Shown here in pieces: positions 16,563-26,346 of a DNA stretch of 64,000 nt (positions are counted from its first letter, which is position 1; every line of letters begins with the position of its first letter). The DNA is from Pseudomonas oryzihabitans (lineage in GTDB: Bacteria; Pseudomonadota; Gammaproteobacteria; Pseudomonadales; Pseudomonadaceae). The notes under the pieces were generated by a model. That model was not told the origin of the DNA. It ran no database searches and worked only from the letters and a program-made list of their open reading frames with translations. Location of the stretch: contig NZ_CP013987.1 of NCBI RefSeq assembly GCF_001518815.1, positions 3,804,501-3,868,500 of the forward strand, read 5' to 3'. The translations under genes and the position numbers were made by a program.

Positions 16563-18461
16563 TTAGAGCAGCACTTCGGCGCGATCGCCCTTGGATTCCA
16601 GCCAGCTCTTGCGGTCGCCGGACCTCTTCTTGGCCAGCAGCATGTCCATCATCTCGAGGGTGCCGGGCACGTCCTCGAGGGTCAGCTGCACCAGGCGGCG
16701 GGTGTTGGGATCCATGGTGGTCTCGCGCAGCTGCAGCGGATTCATCTCGCCGAGGCCCTTGAAGCGGGTGACCTGGGGCTTGCCGCGCTTCTTCTCCGCC
16801 GCCAGGCGATCGAGGACGCCGTCACGCTCGGCCTCGTCGAGGGCGTAATGGACCTCCTTGCCCAGGTCGATGCGGTACAGCGGCGGCATGGCTACATAGA
16901 CATGGCCGGCGTCCACCAACGGGCGGAAGTGCTGCACGAACAGGGCGCACAGCAGGGTAGCGATGTGCAGGCCGTCGGAGTCGGCATCGGCGAGGATGCA
17001 GATCTTGCCGTATCTCAGTCCGCTCAGGTCGGCACTGCCGGGGTCGATGCCGATGGCCACGGCGATGTCGTGCACCTCCTGACTGCCCAGCACTTCGCTG
17101 CCGTCCACTTCCCAGGTGTTCAGGATCTTGCCGCGCAGCGGCATGATGGCCTGGAATTCCTTGCTGCGCGCCTGCTTGGCGCTGCCGCCGGCGGAGTCGC
17201 CCTCCACCAGGAACAGCTCGGATCTCATCGGATCCTGGCCGGCGCAGTCGGCCAGCTTGCCGGGCAGCGCCGGCCCTTGCGTGATCTTCTTGCGCTCGAC
17301 CTTCTTGCCCGCCTTGAGGCGGCGGCCGGCGTTGTTGATGGCCAGCTCGGCGATCTGCTGACCCAGCTCGGGATGGGCATTGAGCCAGAGGCTGAACGCG
17401 TCCTTGACCACCCCGGCGACAAAGGCCGCCGCCTCGCGGGAGGACAGCCGCTCCTTGGTCTGGCCGGAGAATTGCGGCTCCTGCATCTTCATCGAGAGGA
17501 CGAAGGCGATGCGCTCCCAGACATCTTCCGGAGCCAGTTTGAGGCCGCGCGGCAGCAGGTTGCGGAATTCGCAGAATTCCCGGATGGCATCCAGCAAACC
17601 CTGGCGCAGGCCATTCACATGGGTGCCGCCCTGGGCGGTGGGAATCAGGTTGACGTAGCTTTCCTGCACCGACTCGCCACCCTCGGGCAGCCAGAACAGT
17701 GCCCAGTCCACCGCTTCCCGAGCCGAAGCCAGGCTGCCGTGGAAAGGCACCTCCGGTAGCCGCAGGGCGTCGCCCACGGTATCCACCAGGTAGGATCTCA
17801 GGCCGTCCTCATAATGCCACTCGGTGCGTTCGCCACTGGCTTCGTCGTGGAAGCTTACGGCCAGGCCCGGGCAGAGTACTGCCTTGGCCTTGAGCACGTG
17901 CTTCAGGCGGCTGACGGAAAACTTGGGGGCATCGAAGTACTTGGGGTCCGGCCAGAAGTGCACGCTGGTACCGGTGTTTCTCTTGCCAACGCTACCGACC
18001 ACGGCCAGTTCGCTGGCCTTGAAGCCGTCGGCGAAGGCCATGGCGTATTCGTTGCCCTCACGCTTGACGCGTACCTCGACACGGGTCGACAGGGCGTTCA
18101 CCACGGAAATGCCTACACCGTGCAGGCCGCCGGAGAACTGGTAGTTCTTGTTGGAGAACTTGCCGCCGGCGTGCAGCTTGGTGAGGATCAGCTCGACACC
18201 GGAAACGCCCTCTTCCGGGTGAATGTCCACCGGCATGCCGCGACCGTCGTCGATCACTTCGAGGGAGTTGTCGGCGTGCAGGATCACCTGCACCTGGCGC
18301 GCGTGACCAGCCAGGGCCTCGTCCACGCTGTTGTCGATGACTTCCTGGGCCAGGTGGTTGGGCCGGGAGGTGTCGGTGTACATGCCAGGGCGCTTGCGCA
18401 CCGGATCGAGTCCGGAGAGGACTTCGATGGCGTCGGCGTTATAGGCGTTCTGCGTGGCCAT
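16563..18461 (-). CDS. parE: DNA topoisomerase IV subunit B
   Basis: A 632-residue GHKL ATPase subunit of topoisomerase IV. The ATP-binding site is seen in AQEVIDNSVDEALAG, VIDDGRGMPVDIH and GGLHGVGISVVNALS; the Toprim domain in FLVEGDSAGGSAKQAR and LADADSDGLHIATLL. Start 18461 (MATQNAYNADAIEVL) matches the family; the frame extends upstream as a shadow of the hydrolase gene. The yqiA-like gene ends 7 bp upstream of the start, so the two are probably co-transcribed. Confidence 0.98.
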   Translation of the reverse strand: MATQNAYNADAIEVLSGLDPVRKRPGMYTDTSRPNHLAQEVIDNSVDEALAGHARQVQVILHADNSLEVIDDGRGMPVDIHPEEGVSGVELILTKLHAGGKFSNKNYQFSGGLHGVGISVVNALSTRVEVRVKREGNEYAMAFADGFKASELAVVGSVGKRNTGTSVHFWPDPKYFDAPKFSVSRLKHVLKAKAVLCPGLAVSFHDEASGERTEWHYEDGLRSYLVDTVGDALRLPEVPFHGSLASAREAVDWALFWLPEGGESVQESYVNLIPTAQGGTHVNGLRQGLLDAIREFCEFRNLLPRGLKLAPEDVWERIAFVLSMKMQEPQFSGQTKERLSSREAAAFVAGVVKDAFSLWLNAHPELGQQIAELAINNAGRRLKAGKKVERKKITQGPALPGKLADCAGQDPMRSELFLVEGDSAGGSAKQARSKEFQAIMPLRGKILNTWEVDGSEVLGSQEVHDIAVAIGIDPGSADLSGLRYGKICILADADSDGLHIATLLCALFVQHFRPLVDAGHVYVAMPPLYRIDLGKEVHYALDEAERDGVLDRLAAEKKRGKPQVTRFKGLGEMNPLQLRETTMDPNTRRLVQLTLEDVPGTLEMMDMLLAKKRSGDRKSWLESKGDRAEVLL

Positions 18462-18468
18462 GGGGTCT

Positions 18469-19077
18469 CTATTCGAAGGTGTTGAAATCCAGCTCGCGCC
18501 AGAGCGCCGGGTCGAAGCCGGCCAGCTCGAGCAGCAGCGGCAGCTGGCGGTGGAAGCCCTGGAAGCCGTGGTCGCCACCCTGTTCGATGCGCAGGGTGCA
18601 GGCGCCGTAGTAGCGTTCGGCATCCCGGTAGTCGAGGGTCTCGTCACCGGTTTGCAGCCAGACGTGAAAGCGCCCGGGATCTGCCGGCGCTGCGACTTCC
18701 TGCGCGCTCAGGGCTTCGACGTGGGCCTCGGTGAGGGTCCAGGTCTCGCCGGTATGGTGATTGCGTTGGGGGCCGAGATAATGCTCCATGAAGCGCCAGG
18801 GCCGGACTGCCGGGTTGATCAGCACGGCCTTGAGCCCATGGCGCTCGGCCAGGACGGTGGCATAGTAGCCGCCCAGGGAGCTGCCGACCAGCAAGGGGGC
18901 GTCCAGCTCCGCCAGTTCGCGCTCCAACAGCGCGAAGGCAGCACCGGCATCGTTGGGCAGCGCCGGGGCGCGCAGGTGGTCCGCCAGGCCAAGGTGGGTC
19001 ATGCAGGCAGTCAGCTGCCGGGCCTTCAAGGACGCGGGCGAGCTGTTGAAACCATGGATATAGAGGATCGACGGCAT
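18469..19077 (-). CDS. yqiA: YqiA/YcfP family alpha/beta-fold esterase
   Basis: A 202-residue small hydrolase. The N terminus SILYIHGFNSSPASLKA has the oxyanion HGF motif; the nucleophile elbow is GSSLGG in LLVGSSLGGYYATVL; the C-terminal base lies in QGGDHGFQGF. YqiA of E. coli sits next to parE and cpdA in the same way, and shows esterase activity in vitro. Start 19077 (MPSILYIHG) was chosen because the residues before it have no family similarity. Its natural substrate is unknown. Confidence 0.9.
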   Translation of the reverse strand: MPSILYIHGFNSSPASLKARQLTACMTHLGLADHLRAPALPNDAGAAFALLERELAELDAPLLVGSSLGGYYATVLAERHGLKAVLINPAVRPWRFMEHYLGPQRNHHTGETWTLTEAHVEALSAQEVAAPADPGRFHVWLQTGDETLDYRDAERYYGACTLRIEQGGDHGFQGFHRQLPLLLELAGFDPALWRELDFNTFE

Positions 19078-19161
19078 CAGGCCGCTCCTACTGGATAAAA
19101 ATACAGGCAAAGAGTACCCGGTTTCGACCTCCGCGACCAAGGCAGCCGACCGGCGTCAGAC

Positions 19162-19971
19162 CTAGTAGCCTGCCGCGCTGTGATCCACGGTGAAGGCATG
19201 CTGTTGCAGACGCGAGACACCGGTCTCCAGCTCGCCGTCGGGCAGCAGGCGCAACCAGCGATAGCCAGGGGCCTGGTCGCCCGCCTTGAACTCCTGGCTG
19301 CCCGGTTCGAATTGCAGGCCGGTGGACGGCGAGGCCAGCAGCCGCACGCCATTGCGCAGCTGATCGAATTCCTGGTGGATATGCCCCCAGAGCACCACCT
19401 TGACCTGTGGGTGACGATCCAGCACGGCAAACAGCTCGTCCGGCCGGTTCAGGCCCAGAGGTTCCATCCAGCCACAGCCTACCGGCACCGGGTGATGGTG
19501 CAGGCAGATCAGCGCCGGACGCTCGGGCGCCGCGCTCAAAGCCTCGTCCAGGGTAGCCAGCTGTGCCTGCTCCAGCTCGCCGAAGACGCAGCCGCGCACG
19601 GTGCTGTCGAGCAGGATGAGGCGCCAGGCACCAAGATCGGTGACGGTGTCCAGAAAATCGCGGTCGCCACAGGCCTTGGCCATGGGCGCGTTTTCGTCGT
19701 GATTGCCGGCCAGCCAGCGCATCGGCGCAGCGAGGGGTTCGGTCAGTTCGCAGAACCGCTGATAGGAGGCTACCGAGCCGTCCTGGGAGAGGTCACCGCT
19801 GGCCAGCAACAGATCGATGCGTGGCTGCTCCTGTACCACCTGAGCGACCACCTGTTGCAGGCTGGCTGCCGTGTCGATACCCAGCAACCGTCCATTGGCA
19901 CGGGCAAACAGATGACTATCGGTCAGCTGGACAACGAGAGGAGCGTTGACACTATCCGGCAAACTCACCAA
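19162..19971 (-). CDS. cpdA: 3',5'-cyclic-AMP phosphodiesterase
   Basis: A 269-residue calcineurin-like class III cAMP phosphodiesterase. Metal-binding motifs are all present: D-x-H in LTDSHLF, GD in ASGDLSQDG, GNHDE in LAGNHDENAP, H in LICLHHHPV and GHIH in VLWGHIHQEFD. It hydrolyses cAMP in the cytoplasm and so limits Vfr activity. In P. aeruginosa the gene is itself Vfr-activated; here one good half-site (TTCACAT, about 20044-20050) is found upstream, but the other half is poor, so I make no firm site call. It precedes yqiA and parE on the same strand. Confidence 0.96.
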   Translation of the reverse strand: MVSLPDSVNAPLVVQLTDSHLFARANGRLLGIDTAASLQQVVAQVVQEQPRIDLLLASGDLSQDGSVASYQRFCELTEPLAAPMRWLAGNHDENAPMAKACGDRDFLDTVTDLGAWRLILLDSTVRGCVFGELEQAQLATLDEALSAAPERPALICLHHHPVPVGCGWMEPLGLNRPDELFAVLDRHPQVKVVLWGHIHQEFDQLRNGVRLLASPSTGLQFEPGSQEFKAGDQAPGYRWLRLLPDGELETGVSRLQQHAFTVDHSAAGY

Positions 19972-20107
19972 AGCCTCCTAGGCATAAGGGGACAACGAGC
20001 GCAGGCAGGGTGCAGAAAAGTTCCCGAGAACTTGCGTGCATGCTTCACATTTTCGCAGCTTGAACGGCGCGAGGGAAGCCGCAGCTGTCAGCGTTGCGCT
20101 CTGGTGC

Positions 20108-20563
20108 TCATCGCTGCAGGATCGGTTCAGCTTCATGGCCACAGGCCAGGCAGTGACTCAGCCATTCGCCGAGAAACAGATTGAGCTGGTTCTTTTCGTC
20201 AGGCTGATGCATCGCCTGGTTGGGATAGGGATAGCGCCCGAGCAGGTGCCGGGAGGCCCCCGCCGACACCACTTCCGCCATCCGCGCATCGTGATAGACC
20301 CGCACCTCCAGTTCAGGAACCGGCAGCCAGGGCAGCCCCAGCTCCTGGCGGACCCGCAGTGCCGTCGTGTAGGGACAGGCCTCGGTGACCTCCAGCGCGA
20401 GCACCCCCAGCGGGCGCTCGCCTTGTGACAGCATGACGCGACGCGAAACCATGGCTTCGCGCATCTTGGGCAGAAGCCGCATCAGCCGCACGTAGTTGGC
20501 CTCGCACGTGGCCTGCAGGCCCGGCAGGTCAACTCGATAGCGATCTCGCAGTTTCAGCCCCAT
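20108..20563 (-). CDS. DUF1249 domain protein
   Basis: A 151-residue cytoplasmic protein of the DUF1249 family (YqiB in E. coli), recognised by RYRVDLPGLQATCEANYVRL, TEACPYTTALRVRQE and the C-terminal PNQAMHQPDEKNQLNLFLGEWLSHCL. It overlaps the end of the upstream Nudix gene by 10 bp, so translation is coupled. E. coli has the same neighbours (nudF, yqiB, cpdA, yqiA, parE). No activity is known. Start 20563 was chosen to fit the family and overlap. Confidence 0.9.
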   Translation of the reverse strand: MGLKLRDRYRVDLPGLQATCEANYVRLMRLLPKMREAMVSRRVMLSQGERPLGVLALEVTEACPYTTALRVRQELGLPWLPVPELEVRVYHDARMAEVVSAGASRHLLGRYPYPNQAMHQPDEKNQLNLFLGEWLSHCLACGHEAEPILQR

Positions 20564-21174
20564 AACCCCCGTACCTCGGCGCGATTGAGCGCCAACCATT
20601 GCAGGGCGATGATTGCCGCTGCGTTATTGATTCGACCGTCGCGAACCCCGGCCAGTGCCTCGTCCAGCGACCAGACATGGACGCGAATGTCCTCGCCCTC
20701 CTCCTCCAGACCATGGACGCCACCGGCGTCCGCGGTGCTGCAGCGACCTAGGTAGAGATAGACCTGTTCGTCACTGCCGCCGGGCGAGGGGAAGTAGGTG
20801 GAGATGGGCCAGAGCGATTGCAAGGTCAGCCCGGCTTCTTCCTCGGCTTCCCGATGAGCGACCGCCTCGACGGCCTCGCCCTGCTTGTCCACCAAGCCCG
20901 CCACCGGCTCAAGCAGCCAGGGATGAGCGGTCTTTTCCATGACGCCGACGCGAAACTGCTCGATCAGCACCACCTCGTCGCGCACCGCATCGTAGGGCAG
21001 CACGCAGACGGCATCCGGACGCACGAAGACCTCGCGCTCCAGTTCAGGGCCGAGGTCACCGGAGAACTGCCGGTGGCGCAGCCGGAAACGGGCCATGCGG
21101 TAGAAGCCCTGGAAGCAGATCTCGCGACTCAGGATCTCGACGGCAGGCACCTGGGATTCGTTGGCTTCGTTCAT
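20554..21174 (-). CDS. nudF: ADP-ribose pyrophosphatase (Nudix, NudF type)
   Basis: A 206-residue Nudix hydrolase. The Nudix box is intact: G-x5-E-x7-REAEEEAG in GLVDKQGEAVEAVAHREAEEEAGL read across residues about 92-115. The N-terminal swap domain (ILSREICFQGFYRMARFRL) and the AspP/NudF C terminus are present. It cleaves ADP-ribose to AMP and ribose 5-phosphate. Position beside DUF1249 and cpdA is that of E. coli nudF. First gene of the leftward set; it diverges from the RsiV-like lipoprotein gene. Confidence 0.93.
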   Translation of the reverse strand: MNEANESQVPAVEILSREICFQGFYRMARFRLRHRQFSGDLGPELEREVFVRPDAVCVLPYDAVRDEVVLIEQFRVGVMEKTAHPWLLEPVAGLVDKQGEAVEAVAHREAEEEAGLTLQSLWPISTYFPSPGGSDEQVYLYLGRCSTADAGGVHGLEEEGEDIRVHVWSLDEALAGVRDGRINNAAAIIALQWLALNRAEVRGLWG

Positions 21175-21372
21175 GGGCGCTCCAGCGCTGGTAAAAGGTC
21201 ATCAGATCATCCTAGCGTGCCGCCTGCGCTCGTGCAGCCCCTGAGGAGACAAGTCGCGAAACGGGCAACAAGCCAGGAAACCTCTGCCCGGGCCTGGCAA
21301 ACTTATGGGTCCAGACGGGTTCGAAAGCCGTCGCACTCCGCTTCAACGAAGGTTTCAACGACAAGGAATCCC

Positions 21373-22122
21373 ATGCGTATCCGCCCGCTCCTCCTGCTCG
21401 CCGGCCTGCTGCTCGGTGGTTGCCAAAGCGTCTTCGGCCCCAACCTGGACAAACCGCTCACGCCCCGCCACCAGGCCTGGGAGCATCGCCCCGCCGGTTG
21501 CCAGGGCGAAGAATGCCCGCTGATCAACATCGACTACGTGGAATTCGGCGAACCGGCGCTGGACGCCCTGGTGCAGCGTCACCTGCTGGGCCTGGCACGG
21601 GCCGAGCCGGGGGCACCCATTCCCACTTCGCTCGCGAATTATGAGCGGGACTTCCTCAGCCAGGCCCAGCCACGCTGGAGCAGCTATCTGCAGGCCAAGG
21701 TGCGCGAACAGCATGACGGCCTGGTGATCATCGAGTTCTCCAGCTATCTGGCCAATGGCGGCGCCCATGGCCTGGCCGGGCGCGACTTCGTCACCTGGGA
21801 TCGCCACCTCGATCGGCAGATCAGCCTGGGCGACATGCTGGTTCCCGGGCAGGAAGGCGAATTCTGGCGGCTGGCGCAGCTGTCACGCGAGGCCTGGATG
21901 GTCAGCAACGGCGTCGGCGATGCCGAGTTCCGCCAGCAATGGCCCTTCCTCAAGACCAACAACGTGGCCCTGGACTTCGGCGCCCTGACGCTCAAGTACG
22001 ACATCGGCAGCATCGCGCCCTACGCCATGGGCCATCCGGAGCTGAAGATCCCCTATCCCAAGCTCAACGGCATCCTCAAGGGTGAGTATTTCCCGGGGCG
22101 GGGCAAGGCACGGCAGCCGTAA
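21373..22122 (+). CDS. RsiV/DUF3298-family lipoprotein
   Basis: A 249-residue lipoprotein: signal ending LLLGGC (Cys17), then a DUF3298/RsiV-like domain. Tell-tale parts are YVEFGEPALDALVQRHL, the long VIIEFSSYLANGGAHGLAG and the following WDRHLDRQISLGDMLV, which is the conserved NGGAH-GxxG pattern of the family. RsiV proteins of Gram-positives are anti-sigma factors that bind lysozyme; Gram-negative members such as this have no anti-sigma segment and an unknown envelope role. Start 21373 follows AAGGAA. It is convergent with nothing nearby and is followed by a run of REP-type repeats. Confidence 0.82.
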   Translation: MRIRPLLLLAGLLLGGCQSVFGPNLDKPLTPRHQAWEHRPAGCQGEECPLINIDYVEFGEPALDALVQRHLLGLARAEPGAPIPTSLANYERDFLSQAQPRWSSYLQAKVREQHDGLVIIEFSSYLANGGAHGLAGRDFVTWDRHLDRQISLGDMLVPGQEGEFWRLAQLSREAWMVSNGVGDAEFRQQWPFLKTNNVALDFGALTLKYDIGSIAPYAMGHPELKIPYPKLNGILKGEYFPGRGKARQP

Positions 22123-22131
22123 GTTTGGCGC

Positions 22132-22162
22132 GTGGAAAACGCTATACGGTTTTCCACCCTAC
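22132..22162. repeat. REP-like hairpin, GTAG-GGTGGAAAAC family
   Basis: GTGGAAAAC, eight bases, GTTTTCCAC is a perfect 9-bp stem (22132-22157) and is followed by CCTAC, which on the minus strand is a GTAG foot. It lies 10 bp after the lipoprotein stop and could end its transcript. A third hairpin family in the window with a GTAG-type foot. Confidence 0.55.
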
Positions 22163-22180
22163 TCGGTTTAAGGCTTGCCT

Positions 22181-22203
22181 GTAGGAGCGGCCCATGGCCG
22201 CGC
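22181..22203 (+). repeat. Single REP, GTAGGAGCGG family
   Basis: GTAGGAGCGGCCCATGGCCG followed by CGC: same family as the REPs at 16461, 43921 and 48172, here alone. Confidence 0.75.
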
Positions 22204-22327
22204 CTTGACGAACGGGTGACCTGCGCCCAGGTTGATCGCGACCATGGTGGTCCGCCGATACGGAGCTCAGGGTGGATGACGGCACAGCTTCATCCACGCG
22301 CGCCGATCAACCTGGCCCCCACCCCAA

Positions 22328-22351
22328 CCCTCCCCCGCATGCGGGGGAGGG
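22328..22351. repeat. 24-bp perfect palindrome of the ACCCCAACCCTC class
   Basis: CCCTCCCCCGCA followed by its exact complement TGCGGGGGAGGG. It is preceded by CACCCCAA; the same lead-in (ACCCCAACCCTC) precedes the hairpin at 44051-44069, so both belong to one dispersed intergenic class. Confidence 0.6.
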
Positions 22352-22383
22352 AGTGATTCGGCATTCGGGATAAGCTTCCAGCG

Positions 22384-22413
22384 GAGGTTGGGCTGAGTGC
22401 AGCGAAGCCCAAC
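22384..22413 (+). repeat. Degenerate GTAGGTTGGG-family hairpin
   Basis: GAGGTTGGGCTGAGTGCAGC then GAAGCCCAACC: GTTGGGCT/AGCCCAAC stem with the family's GA/GA mismatches, but the foot reads GGAG instead of GTAG. It ends 9 bp before the cytX stop. Confidence 0.65.
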
Positions 22414-22421
22414 CGCTCGGT

Positions 22422-23684
22422 TTACGTCCGCTTCAACCCCAACAGCGCCTGTGCGGTACCGGCCAACACGATGGCTGGCAGGGTCGCGCCCCAGGCCGGG
22501 AGCAGCGTTGGCAGCAGGTGGTAGACGGCCACGCCGAGGGCCCAGGCGACCAGGGACTCCAGGCGCAGTGCCCGCACCCGCTGCGGAGCCTTGCGGCGGC
22601 GCAGCAGGAAATGGTCCACCAGCACCACGCCGAACAGCGGCGCGAACACCGAGCCGATCAGCAGCAGGAAGTGCTCGTACTGCGCCAGGGGGACCAGCAG
22701 CGCCAGCAGGGTGCAGAGGATGCCGATGGCCAGGGTCAGCTGCCAGATCTTGACCTGGGCCAGGAACCCCGTCGCCACCGCTGCCGAATGATAGGCGGCA
22801 AAGGCGTTTTCCGACTCATCCAGCAGGATCAGCAGCAGTGGCAGCCCCAGGCCGGCCACGGCCAGGGCGCGCAGCAAGGCGTCGGCTTCACCACCGCTGG
22901 CGAAGGCCAGGGTGTAGGCGAAGCCCAGGCCCATCAGCCAGAGGTTGCCGCAGAAATAGCCCAGCATGACGCCCCGCCCGGCGCTGCGTCCGGTGCGGGC
23001 GAAACGGGTGTAGTCGGCGATCACCGGCAGCCAGGACAGCGGCATGGCCACCACCAGATCGAAGCCGAGGGCCTGGGTCAGGGAGCCATCGCCCGGGCGC
23101 TGCCAGAGCGCGGCCAGGTCGGCGCGCAGGAACAGGTCCAAGGTCAGCCATCCGCAGGCGCCCAGCAGCAGCCAGATACCCCAGCGGCTGAGGAAACGCC
23201 GCACGAAGGTCAGCGGACCGGCCACTGCCAGCGCCGTGGCCAGGGCGCCGAAGACCAGGGTCCAGAGCACCGGCGAGGCCCAGTCCTGCAGACCCCAGCT
23301 GCCCAGCAGCACGCTGGCCGCCTCGCGCATCACCACCAGTTCGAAGGCGCCCCAGCCGATCAGCTGGGTGATGTTGAGCACCGCCGGCAGCAGGGCACCG
23401 CGCTGGCCGAGGCTCTGGCCCAAGGCGGTCATGCCGGCCAGGCCGGTATCGCTGCCCACCAGGCCGGCGGCCGCCAGCAGCAGCACCCCGACCCCGGTGC
23501 CCAGCACCAGCACCAGCAGGCCGTCGGCCAGGCCGAGACCGGGTGCCAGCAGCGCGCCGGCCTGGGCCACCATGAGGCCGATGCCGAGGGAGAACCAGAG
23601 GGTGAAGAGGTCGCGCCCGCCAAGGATGCGACGGTCCGCCGGGACGGGGACGGTGGGGGTGTAGAGGCCGGGGGCCTGGGCCAT
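22422..23684 (-). CDS. cytX: CytX-type hydroxymethylpyrimidine permease (NCS1)
   Basis: A 420-residue, roughly twelve-TM transporter of the NCS1 (purine-cytosine permease-like) family. CytX proteins are recognised by their position with thiamine genes and are thought to import the thiamine precursor hydroxymethylpyrimidine; here the gene lies downstream of thiC on the same strand. Visible features are LFTLWFSLGIGLMVAQAGALL in TM1, LNITQLIGWGAFELVVM and LPVIADYTRFAR. Start 23684 (MAQAPGLYTP) was picked over the longer frame, which runs into repeat DNA. A 400-bp hairpin array separates it from thiC, so whether the TPP riboswitch controls it is uncertain. Substrate inferred. Confidence 0.82.
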   Translation of the reverse strand: MAQAPGLYTPTVPVPADRRILGGRDLFTLWFSLGIGLMVAQAGALLAPGLGLADGLLVLVLGTGVGVLLLAAAGLVGSDTGLAGMTALGQSLGQRGALLPAVLNITQLIGWGAFELVVMREAASVLLGSWGLQDWASPVLWTLVFGALATALAVAGPLTFVRRFLSRWGIWLLLGACGWLTLDLFLRADLAALWQRPGDGSLTQALGFDLVVAMPLSWLPVIADYTRFARTGRSAGRGVMLGYFCGNLWLMGLGFAYTLAFASGGEADALLRALAVAGLGLPLLLILLDESENAFAAYHSAAVATGFLAQVKIWQLTLAIGILCTLLALLVPLAQYEHFLLLIGSVFAPLFGVVLVDHFLLRRRKAPQRVRALRLESLVAWALGVAVYHLLPTLLPAWGATLPAIVLAGTAQALLGLKRT

Positions 23685-23713
23685 GATAGGTCTCGTGAGC
23701 AAGGGGTTGAGGA

Positions 23714-24127
23714 CGCCCAACGTCGTTGGGTGACGCTGGGCATTGTTGGGCTTCGCTGCGCTCAGCACCAACCTACGGAAACGGCGTGCTGGCCTGCAGA
23801 CACAGGTTGGGCTGAGACGGCGTTATCGTCGAAGCCCAACGTTGCAGGGTGACCTGGACAACGTTGGGCTTCGCTACGCTCAGCGCCAACCTACGGTGGT
23901 TTGTTTGGAACCGTAGGTTGGGCTGAGACGGCTCTATCGTCGAAGCCCAACGTTGCAGGGTGACCTGGGCATCGTTGGGCTTCGCTACGCTCAGCGCCAA
24001 CCTACGCAACCAGGGTGCTGGCCTGACAGACGTAGGTTGGGTTGAGACGGCTCTATCGTCGAAGCCCAACGGTACGAGGTCGACCTGGACAACGTTGGGC
24101 TTCGCTACGCTCAGCGCCAACCTACGG
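23714..24127. repeat. Alternating array of GTAGGTTGGG-family REP hairpins
   Basis: Four copies of unit a in minus sense (starting 23745, 23863, 23974 and 24093) alternate with three copies of unit b in plus sense (about 23803-23840, 23912-23951, 24031-24070). Unit a: GTTGGGCT-GA-GC-GTA-GC-GA-AGCCCAAC. Unit b: GTTGGGCT-GA-GACG-GCTCTAT-CGTC-GA-AGCCCAAC. Most units have a GTAG foot. The spacer GTTGCAGGGTGACCTGG is repeated too, giving a period of 111-119 bp. It fills the gap between thiC (stop 3 bp away) and cytX. Not a CRISPR: units alternate in orientation and spacers are repeated. Confidence 0.85.
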
Positions 24128-24130
24128 TTG

Positions 24131-26231
<2,101 letters not shown>

Positions 26232-26346
26232 GAACGCGGCCAGTGTAAACCCAGACTGGCAGAAACTTCGACCGCTATTTCCTCTCCTATGGCGGATTCG
26301 GACGAAGTCACTACACTGGCCCGGTCCCTCAAGGAAGGCTCCAAGA

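Noticed and set aside
20028-20052. Vfr/CRP site upstream of cpdA
   Set aside because: One half (TTCACAT) is good, but the other half matches poorly and at wrong spacing, so no site is called despite the known Vfr control in P. aeruginosa.
23773-24120. 115-residue minus-strand frame in the repeat array, with repeated LALSVAKPN units
   Set aside because: It is a translation of the GTAGGTTGGG hairpin units; the repetition is explained by DNA-level repeats, not by a repeat protein.
23714-24127. Possible CRISPR array
   Set aside because: Units alternate in orientation, are of two kinds, the spacers are repeated, and there is no cas gene.
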